This document shows positions 1 to 5,751 of a stretch of 35,890 bases of DNA, one piece after another (the stretch's first letter is position 1; each line of letters starts with the position of its first letter). The stretch comes from a virus. Location: positions 1-35,890 of the IMG/VR virus record IMGVR_UViG_3300002180_000034; one strand, written 5' to 3'. Below the pieces are notes generated by a model. The model searched no databases, was not told the origin of the DNA, and saw nothing but the letters and a program-made list of their open reading frames with translations. The translations under genes and the position numbers were made by a program.

Positions 1-113
1 GGGATTTGCAACTCCCGAAAGGCGAATACTGATTTTGGGCTCAAAAACAGCCTTCACGCGATTTTAATTTTTGAGGCATGCTTTGGGTCATAAAATGGAA
101 AAAAGGAGCTTAC
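1..113. other. G+C-rich non-coding lead-in upstream of the small terminase gene; possible cos/packaging region
   Basis: Bases 1-60 contain 30 G/C out of 60, far richer than the A+T-dominated genes around them. Bases 1-16 form a near-perfect palindrome (GGGATTTGCAACTCCC, one mismatched pair). In lambda-type phages the cohesive-end site lies just upstream of the small terminase gene, so position and composition fit a cos or packaging site, but no nick site can be proven. One frame is open from the window edge to a stop at 91-93, so this could instead be the 3' end of an upstream gene. The ribosome binding site AAAAGGAG for the next gene lies at its right end. Confidence 0.3.
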
Positions 114-692
114 ATGGTTGTTACGCAAGTGCATTTTGCTAAATTAGCTGGGGTTACAAGAGCAACAGTTGATAGAAAAATTAAACAAGGTGTATTAATT
201 AAAAACGAACAAGGGAAATTAGATCCTGAAAACGAAAAAAATAAGAAATATTTGCATAAGCGAATGAAAGCGAAAGATAAAGAAGAATTGAAAGAATCAT
301 TTGAGCCAAAAAGTGAAACAGACAAAGAAATAAAGCATTTTGCAAGTTTAGCAACAATCGAGCAACAGTTAAAAGTTGATAAACTTGAGGCGGACGTAAA
401 GTTAAAATTGTTATTACTTAAGGAAAAACGTGGAGAGTTGATATCAAAAAAGAGGTTGGGAGATGTTTGCTTTTCTTATTTAGATTTATTGAATAAAAAT
501 TTATTAGTTATCCCACAAGTGTTTTTGGATAGGGTTGAAAATTACGTTAAACATCACAAAGATTCAAAAATATCGAAAAAAGACATGATGAATGACATAG
601 CAGGATATTTAACAAAAGCTATAACTCAAACAAAGAAACAAGTTGAGAAAAAAATGGCAACCAAATATGAAGAGGACATTGATGAAGACTGA
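114..692 (+). CDS. Terminase small subunit, Nu1-like DNA-packaging protein
   Basis: The 192-aa product probably binds the packaging site and delivers viral DNA to the large terminase subunit. Residues 3-30 look like a winged helix-turn-helix (FAKLAGVTRATVDRKIKQG), as in lambda Nu1 and related terminase small subunits. A charged middle with coiled-coil character follows (about residues 75-125, EQQLKVDKLEADVKLKLLLL). Length is close to lambda Nu1 (181 aa). I chose ATG 114 over the in-frame ATG 78 because AAAAGGAG lies just before it and the protein then begins directly at the HTH. The end overlaps the large subunit gene by 11 bases, the usual coupled arrangement. Identification rests on the HTH and the neighbour; the family is weakly conserved in sequence. 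Confidence 0.8.
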   Translation: MVVTQVHFAKLAGVTRATVDRKIKQGVLIKNEQGKLDPENEKNKKYLHKRMKAKDKEELKESFEPKSETDKEIKHFASLATIEQQLKVDKLEADVKLKLLLLKEKRGELISKKRLGDVCFSYLDLLNKNLLVIPQVFLDRVENYVKHHKDSKISKKDMMNDIAGYLTKAITQTKKQVEKKMATKYEEDIDED

Positions 693-2523
693 TATTGATA
701 GATCATATTTTTCAAACCAGATTCAGGATTTAACAGATAAAAGGTTATTTTTAAAAGTATCAGAATGGGCAGAAGAAAAACGAGTAATCCCTTTGGGTTT
801 AAGTCCTTTTCCTGGATTATGGCAAAATAGCAGAACGCCTTTTTTAGTTGAAATCATGGATTGTTTTTCCATGAGTGATGACACACGTGAAGTTGCATTT
901 ATGAAAGGTGCACAGATTGGTGCAACAACAGGAGTATTAGAAAATATCATTGGATATATTATTGATCATGATCCAGCTCCGACGATGTATGTTTCGGCTG
1001 ATAAAGGTTTAGTTGAATCTTCAATTGAATTGAAATTAGACAGAATGTTGGATTCAACAGGTTTGGCAGATAAAATATTTTCACAATCTGAAAAAAAACA
1101 TAACAAAAAAACAGGTGATACAAAGGCTCGCAAGGAATTTGCGGGTGGTTTTTTAATTGCAGCAGGTGCACAAAGTGCTCCAAAATTAAGAAGTATTTCA
1201 ATAAAATGCTTATTATTAGATGAAACGGATGGTTTCCCGATAACAGTAGGGAAAGAGGGTGATCCAATTGAGATTGCAGAAAAAAGAACAACAGCATTTG
1301 AAGCAAGCAAGAAAGTTTTATATATTTCCACACCTTTAGAAACTCAAACAAGTAAAATTCAAGCATTATTTTTACAAGGGGATCAGAGATATTTTTATAT
1401 TCCTTGTCCAGAATGTGGTTATATGCAAAGGTTAGAATTTAAAAATTTGAAATATTCTCAGTATGAAGATAAAGCTTTAGATTATGACAGCGTTTATTAT
1501 GAATGCAAAGAGTGTAAGTTCCAAATAAAAAATTTTCACAAAGATTACATGCTAGAAAAAGGAGAATGGAGAGCAACAGCAAAAGCTAAAAAGCCAAATT
1601 ATAAAAGTTATCATTTAAACAGTTTATATTCCCCTGTAGGAATGTTAAGTTGGGAAAAGATTTGTGAAGAATTTATAAATGCAAAAGATAAGCCATTGAA
1701 GTTGCAGGCTTTTTTAAATTTAAGGTTAGGTTTAACATGGGAAGAGAGGGGGGAAGCTCCTAAGTATGAAAGAATAATGTTAAGGCGAGAAAATTATGAT
1801 GTTGGTATTATTCCAAATGAAGTTTTATTTTTAACATTAGGTATTGATGTGCAAGAAAACAGGCTTGAGTGTGAATTGGTTGGGTGGTGTAAAGATAAAA
1901 TTAGTTATAGTGTTGATTACAAAGTATTTCCTGGAAATACTGCAATTCCTGATAGTAAAAGTTGGCAACAATTATCAAATTATTTATTGAAAACATTTTA
2001 TAATTTTGATAAAACGAAAGAATATTCAATTTTAATTGCGATGATAGACAGTGGATTTAGAACGAATATAGTTAATGCATTTTGTGATCAGTTTCAAAAT
2101 GTTCATCCAATTCAAGGAGTAAATTATTTATTAAGGGGTGAAGTATTCAGGACACACAAAACAAAATCCCATAATAACATGACTAGATTTGATTTGCAAA
2201 CGAATGTATTAAAGGATGAAATTTATTCTTATTTAAGATTAGGAAAACATTCTGATAACACTTTTCCGAGGGGATATTGTCATTTTCCTTTAGAATATGA
2301 TGAGAAATTTTTTAAAATGTTAACATCAGAAGAAAAACGTCAACAAATTTCAAAAAAAACAGGATATAAGACATATAGTTATTTTTTACCTCATAAAACT
2401 AGAAATGAAGCTTTAGATTGTAGAGTATATAATCTTGCAGCAGTATATATTTTTAGATGGATGTTGTCTCAAGAAGAAGATTTGACATGGGAAACTTTTT
2501 GGAAGATTATGAAAAATAAATAA
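682..2523 (+). CDS. Terminase large subunit, lambda gpA family ATPase/nuclease
   Basis: This 613-aa protein is the packaging motor that pumps DNA into the prohead through the portal and cuts it. The ATPase has a deviant Walker A (KGAQIGATTG, Lys75) and a Walker B (CLLLDETDGFP, Asp180-Glu181). A four-cysteine zinc-binding insert follows (Cys242, Cys245, Cys275, Cys278), typical of the gpA family. A nuclease-domain strand LGIDVQENRLECELVGW contains an acidic residue near position 389. Length is near lambda gpA (641 aa). ATG 682 was chosen because GAGG lies six bases upstream, and it overlaps the small subunit gene; the frame remains open further upstream from a TTG at 643. A terminator follows about 50 bases after the stop. 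Confidence 0.95.
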   Translation: MKTDIDRSYFSNQIQDLTDKRLFLKVSEWAEEKRVIPLGLSPFPGLWQNSRTPFLVEIMDCFSMSDDTREVAFMKGAQIGATTGVLENIIGYIIDHDPAPTMYVSADKGLVESSIELKLDRMLDSTGLADKIFSQSEKKHNKKTGDTKARKEFAGGFLIAAGAQSAPKLRSISIKCLLLDETDGFPITVGKEGDPIEIAEKRTTAFEASKKVLYISTPLETQTSKIQALFLQGDQRYFYIPCPECGYMQRLEFKNLKYSQYEDKALDYDSVYYECKECKFQIKNFHKDYMLEKGEWRATAKAKKPNYKSYHLNSLYSPVGMLSWEKICEEFINAKDKPLKLQAFLNLRLGLTWEERGEAPKYERIMLRRENYDVGIIPNEVLFLTLGIDVQENRLECELVGWCKDKISYSVDYKVFPGNTAIPDSKSWQQLSNYLLKTFYNFDKTKEYSILIAMIDSGFRTNIVNAFCDQFQNVHPIQGVNYLLRGEVFRTHKTKSHNNMTRFDLQTNVLKDEIYSYLRLGKHSDNTFPRGYCHFPLEYDEKFFKMLTSEEKRQQISKKTGYKTYSYFLPHKTRNEALDCRVYNLAAVYIFRWMLSQEEDLTWETFWKIMKNK

Positions 2524-2571
2524 AATGAATATTTATGTTCGCTCATCTACCAAGTTGTAGAAGGAGTATGA

Positions 2572-2605
2572 GGGGACGCTAAATAAATTAGCGTCCCCCG
2601 TTTTT
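2572..2605 (+). terminator. Intrinsic terminator after the terminase genes
   Basis: GGGGACGCTAA (2572-2582) and TTAGCGTCCCC (2588-2598) form a perfect 11-bp stem with a 5-base loop, followed by CG and five T residues. This is a textbook Rho-independent terminator and separates the terminase transcript from the structural operon. Confidence 0.92.
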
Positions 2606-2675
2606 ATATAGTTATTATACTTTTTTATTATTTTATCCTTTAATGTTTATTTATTTTGGAAAGAAATAAAAAAGC

Positions 2676-2704
2676 TTGACTTTTATTTTTTTATAAAGTA
2701 TAAT
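2676..2704 (+). promoter_or_regulatory. Sigma70-type promoter for the structural operon or leader RNA
   Basis: TTGACT at 2676-2681 and TATAAT at 2699-2704 are separated by exactly 17 bases. Transcription would begin at about 2711. It lies in the gap between the terminase terminator and the gpW-like gene and points into the leader RNA and late genes. It shares its -35 hexamer, 17-base spacing and the AGTATAATAT context with the promoter at 35050-35078 on the other strand. Confidence 0.85.
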
Positions 2705-2710
2705 ATTAAG

Positions 2711-2809
2711 GTTTTGAATTGTGATAGATCCCTGCTACGCAGGGATATTTAAAAAGCAATAAAATGTGTATGCGTTAACTGGGGTTGATGGCTGCATTTT
2801 ATTGTTTTT
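2711..2809 (+). ncRNA. Structured leader or small RNA ending in a terminator-like hairpin
   Basis: The 100 bases after the promoter code for no protein but fold strongly. Hairpin 1 is ATCCCTGC-TAC-GCAGGGAT (2728-2746), a perfect 8-bp stem. Hairpin 2 pairs AAAAGCAATAAAATG (2752-2766) with CATTTTATTGTTTTT (2795-2809), and inside it GTTAAC and GTTGAT can pair around a TGGG loop (with G-U pairs). Hairpin 2 ends in TTGTTTTT, as in an intrinsic terminator. A promoter, two hairpins and a terminator in 130 bases look like a small RNA gene, or an attenuating leader ahead of gpW and portal. The family is not recognised. Confidence 0.6.
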
Positions 2810-2829
2810 AAAATATTAAAAGGTAAAAC

Positions 2830-3060
2830 ATGAGTATATATACACAACAAGAATTGATTGATAAAATTAAAGCTCTTGATGTTGATATTGCAACAGCTCA
2901 AAGTATTTTTGAATATGAATTAGACACTGGGCAAGGTGATCAACGAGCTAGACGACAAAAGTTATCTGAGCTTTTAAAATTAAGAGATTATTGGGAAGAT
3001 CAATTGAATCGATTGCAGAATTCTAAATCTGGTTTATTATATGGAAAATTTAAAAGATGA
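2830..3060 (+). CDS. Head completion / head-tail joining protein, gpW-like
   Basis: This 76-aa protein lies between the large terminase and portal genes, exactly where lambda has W (68 aa). It is largely helical with charged heptads (QQELIDKIKALDVDIATAQ and KLSELLKLRDYWEDQLNRL) and ends in a basic tail, GLLYGKFKR. GpW-type proteins fit under the portal after packaging and prevent DNA leakage while providing the site for tail attachment. The ribosome binding site AAAGG is modest. The stop overlaps the ATG of the portal gene (ATGA), pointing to coupled translation. The family call rests on size, position and general character. Confidence 0.75.
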   Translation: MSIYTQQELIDKIKALDVDIATAQSIFEYELDTGQGDQRARRQKLSELLKLRDYWEDQLNRLQNSKSGLLYGKFKR

Positions 3061-4682
3061 AAATGTTTGATAACGTATTATCATTTTTCAAAAGAAAAAA
3101 GAAAAGAATAAATCAAGACACATCACGTTTAATTGATGAAAATAATACATTTCGAGCTATTTTTTCTGACATTTCTAGTGCTGCTTCTTTTATTAATGTG
3201 TTTGATGGAAGTAAAATTAAAGGAAGTTTAAATTATCCTTCTTTGCTTTCTTTGGATACAACTCGATTAAGAGAAAGAAGTCGAACAGCAATATTTGATT
3301 CTCCTCAATCTGCCGCTGCTTTAAATCGATTGACTGAACACGTAATTAATTCTGGACTTACGTTAGAAATAACGCCAATGTGGAATATTGTAAAACCTAA
3401 AAGTGATGGAGCTGTTGATAAAGAAGAAAGGAAAAAATGGACAAAAAAAGTTGAACAATATTGGAAAATATTTGCAAATTCCAAAGATGTTAGTTATGAT
3501 AAAAAAAAGACATTTCAACAATTGCAATCAATTTTTTATTATAACATCCTTAGAGATGGTGAAATTTTCATTATGTTAAGATATTCTGCTGAAGCAAACC
3601 AGTTAAATCCATTAACAATTCAAATTATTGATCCAGCAAATATTCAAGATCCAGATTATAAAGATATTAAGAAAGCTAAAAATCAAGGAAATAAAATTTT
3701 AGATGGAATTGAATTTAACAAAAAGGGTGAAGAAGTTGCATATTATGTTTGTGATTCTATAACTTTAAAAACTGTACGAGTTGAAAAGAATGGAACTAAA
3801 AGTAAACGAGTTTTTATGCTTCACCCTATGTTGACTGAATATTCAGAACAAACAAGAGGAATTCCTTTTTTATCAGGTGTTTTGCATGAGATGCAAAAAA
3901 TCACAGATTATGGATTATTAGAATTGCAGGCAGCAATTATTAATGCAGTTTTAGCAGTTTGGGTTAAGCCTTCTGAAACAAATGATTCTAGTGCTCCTTT
4001 TGCTGGCGTTAGGAAAAAAGATATTTATCAAGAAGATGCGAATGATACTGTTGTAGATCAAAAGCCTAATGATGCAAGATTTTCTGATGGTGGTTTAATC
4101 ATTCAAAATTTAAAAAAGGGTGAAAATGTTGAAAGTTTTGATACCAAACGTCCTAATGTTAATTTTGATGGTTTTGTTACCTCTGTTCTTAAAAATCTAA
4201 GTAGTTCATTGTCAATACCGATGGAAGTTTTAACTATGACTTTTGGTCAGAATTATTCTGCAAGTAGAGCTTCTTTATTATTATTTTGGACAAATGTTAT
4301 AAAACACAGATCGAATTTTATTGCAGATATTTTAAATCCAATATTTGAAATGTGGATGGTTGGAGAAGTTGAAGCAGGTCGAATTTTAGCTCCTGGCTTT
4401 CAAAATAAATTAATCAGAGAGGGGTGGTTGAATAAAAGATGGATTGGCATTTCTCAACCATCAATTGATCCATTAAAAGAAGGAAAAGCGGTGACATCAA
4501 GATTAGCAGATGGTTTAACAACGAGAGAAATTGAATCACAAAAATATAATGGTACAAGTTTTGAAGATAATGTTGTAAAATTAAAAGAAGAAAATGAGTT
4601 GTTATCAAAAGCAAATGAACCAATTGTTGGTGTTGATAGTAAAAAAAATAATGAGGAGGCTGATAATGAGCCTGGAGCATAA
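3057..4682 (+). CDS. Portal protein, lambda gpB family
   Basis: The 541-aa product forms the dodecameric ring at the unique capsid vertex through which DNA enters and leaves. Its length matches lambda gpB (533 aa), and recognisable blocks include DSPQSAAALNRLTEHVINSG near residues 79-98, a central stretch with YNILRDGEIFIMLRY (about 161-175), and the C-terminal signature SIPMEVLTMTFGQNYSASRA (about residues 382-401). It overlaps the gpW-like gene by ATGA; a second ATG at 3063 is possible. It is followed, with a short overlap, by a small beta-rich protein gene, whereas lambda goes directly from B to the protease gene. Confidence 0.95.
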   Translation: MKMFDNVLSFFKRKKKRINQDTSRLIDENNTFRAIFSDISSAASFINVFDGSKIKGSLNYPSLLSLDTTRLRERSRTAIFDSPQSAAALNRLTEHVINSGLTLEITPMWNIVKPKSDGAVDKEERKKWTKKVEQYWKIFANSKDVSYDKKKTFQQLQSIFYYNILRDGEIFIMLRYSAEANQLNPLTIQIIDPANIQDPDYKDIKKAKNQGNKILDGIEFNKKGEEVAYYVCDSITLKTVRVEKNGTKSKRVFMLHPMLTEYSEQTRGIPFLSGVLHEMQKITDYGLLELQAAIINAVLAVWVKPSETNDSSAPFAGVRKKDIYQEDANDTVVDQKPNDARFSDGGLIIQNLKKGENVESFDTKRPNVNFDGFVTSVLKNLSSSLSIPMEVLTMTFGQNYSASRASLLLFWTNVIKHRSNFIADILNPIFEMWMVGEVEAGRILAPGFQNKLIREGWLNKRWIGISQPSIDPLKEGKAVTSRLADGLTTREIESQKYNGTSFEDNVVKLKEENELLSKANEPIVGVDSKKNNEEADNEPGA

Positions 4683-4944
4683 AACTTTTGCAGTTGTTTC
4701 TGTTACCCAAACTGAAACTGAAATTTTACCCCAAAATTTTAATCGGATTTTGTTATATTTAAGAAATCGAGGAGTTGAATCGATTTATATGGGAAGTAAG
4801 GCTAGTTTTGATATTGATACAGAAAGTATTGAAATCCCAGCTGGCAATTATCAATCATGGACTAATGATTCATGTCCTGCTAATGCTATTTTTGTCAAAT
4901 GTAAAATAGGATTGACAAGTTCTCTTGAAGTTGAGGAGGCATAA
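4666..4944 (+). CDS. Small beta-rich virion-associated protein (possible head-fibre or decoration domain)
   Basis: This 92-aa protein has the look of small phage beta-sandwich proteins found next to capsid genes: an N-terminal strand pair, a strand of the type FNRILLYLRNRGVESIYMGS, an IPAGNYQSW turn and a final strand AIFVKCKIG. It has no signal peptide or membrane segment. ATG 4666 is preceded by GAGGAGG and lies inside the end of the portal gene. The stop TAA shares its last base with the next ATG, so it is translated together with the fibre-like protein that follows. A role in decorating the head or anchoring a fibre is an inference from position and fold character. Confidence 0.6.
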   Translation: MSLEHKTFAVVSVTQTETEILPQNFNRILLYLRNRGVESIYMGSKASFDIDTESIEIPAGNYQSWTNDSCPANAIFVKCKIGLTSSLEVEEA

Positions 4945-5741
4945 TGGGTAGAGAAAGTTCTATAGGACATGTAGGTGGAGGAGAAGGAGTTTTTATTTTT
5001 AAAGGTTCTATAACTGTTGCTGCTGATTTTCCAACTTTAGCTCAAGTAAAAAATGGTTGGACATATATTATTATAGCTTCTGTAACTGACAATGATCCCA
5101 CAAAAACTAATACTGGACAATCTTTTGTTGCTGATGATGTTGTTGCTTGGAATGGAACAAATTGGACAGATATTACAGGTCTTGAACTAATTCCTGGAGG
5201 AGTAAATCAAGATATACAATTTAATAATTTAGGAATTTTTGGAGGTAGTGTTGATTTCAAATGGAATGATGCATTAAAACAATTAATTCTTAATGGTAGT
5301 GCGAATATAGGAAATTTAGATATATTAACTAATGTGATTCAAGCATTAAATGTGAATGGTGGTATAGAATTAAAACCAAATGGAATAGGAGAAGTTAAGG
5401 TTGCAACTAATCTTGAAGTAGTTGATATTATCAAATCTTCAATATCAAGTGTTGTTAATATTACAGCAGTGGGTGGTATTATAGTAACGAAACAAACTAT
5501 GATAGTTCAAAGTTCAACAGCTGGAAATGTTGATATCACTGCAAATCCTCAAATTAATATAGGTACAGCAGGACAGCATTTATATTTAATTGGAAATGAT
5601 GATGTTAAAACTGTAACATTAGCTAATGGGAATGGCTTAAAATTAGATGGTAGCGTTAGTTTTAAAATGAGAAATAAGAGTGCAATCCATTTCATTTCTG
5701 ATGGTGTGAATTGGATCGAAATATCAAGAAGTAGTAATTAA
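4944..5741 (+). CDS. Fibre-like structural protein (possible head fibre)
   Basis: The 265-aa sequence is rich in Gly, Asn, Thr and Val and begins with a glycine-rich segment (HVGGGEGVFIFKGS). A motif common in phage fibre proteins, GGVNQDIQFNNLGIFGGS (residues about 90-107), is followed by a run of short beta strands with NG and SG turns, as in trimeric beta-helical fibres. The C-terminal block AIHFISDGVNWIEI (about residues 248-261) resembles fibre end domains. No signal peptide is present, unlike the next gene. Because it lies among head genes, a capsid-attached fibre is likelier than a tail fibre, but this is inferred. The one-base overlap with the upstream gene suggests that the two products work together. 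Confidence 0.6.
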   Translation: MGRESSIGHVGGGEGVFIFKGSITVAADFPTLAQVKNGWTYIIIASVTDNDPTKTNTGQSFVADDVVAWNGTNWTDITGLELIPGGVNQDIQFNNLGIFGGSVDFKWNDALKQLILNGSANIGNLDILTNVIQALNVNGGIELKPNGIGEVKVATNLEVVDIIKSSISSVVNITAVGGIIVTKQTMIVQSSTAGNVDITANPQINIGTAGQHLYLIGNDDVKTVTLANGNGLKLDGSVSFKMRNKSAIHFISDGVNWIEISRSSN

Positions 5742-5751
5742 TGGAGGAAAA

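Noticed and set aside
1-60. Resemblance of GGGATTTGCAACTCCC to the 5' region of tmRNA
   Set aside because: Only a short motif matches; no tag reading frame or tRNA-like ends are present and a phage gene begins at once.
959-1366. Long reading frames on the - strand inside the large terminase gene
   Set aside because: They lie fully inside a gene with strong family motifs, have no ribosome sites and read as low-complexity Leu/Ser/Phe-rich peptides, as expected from antisense of A+T-rich coding DNA.
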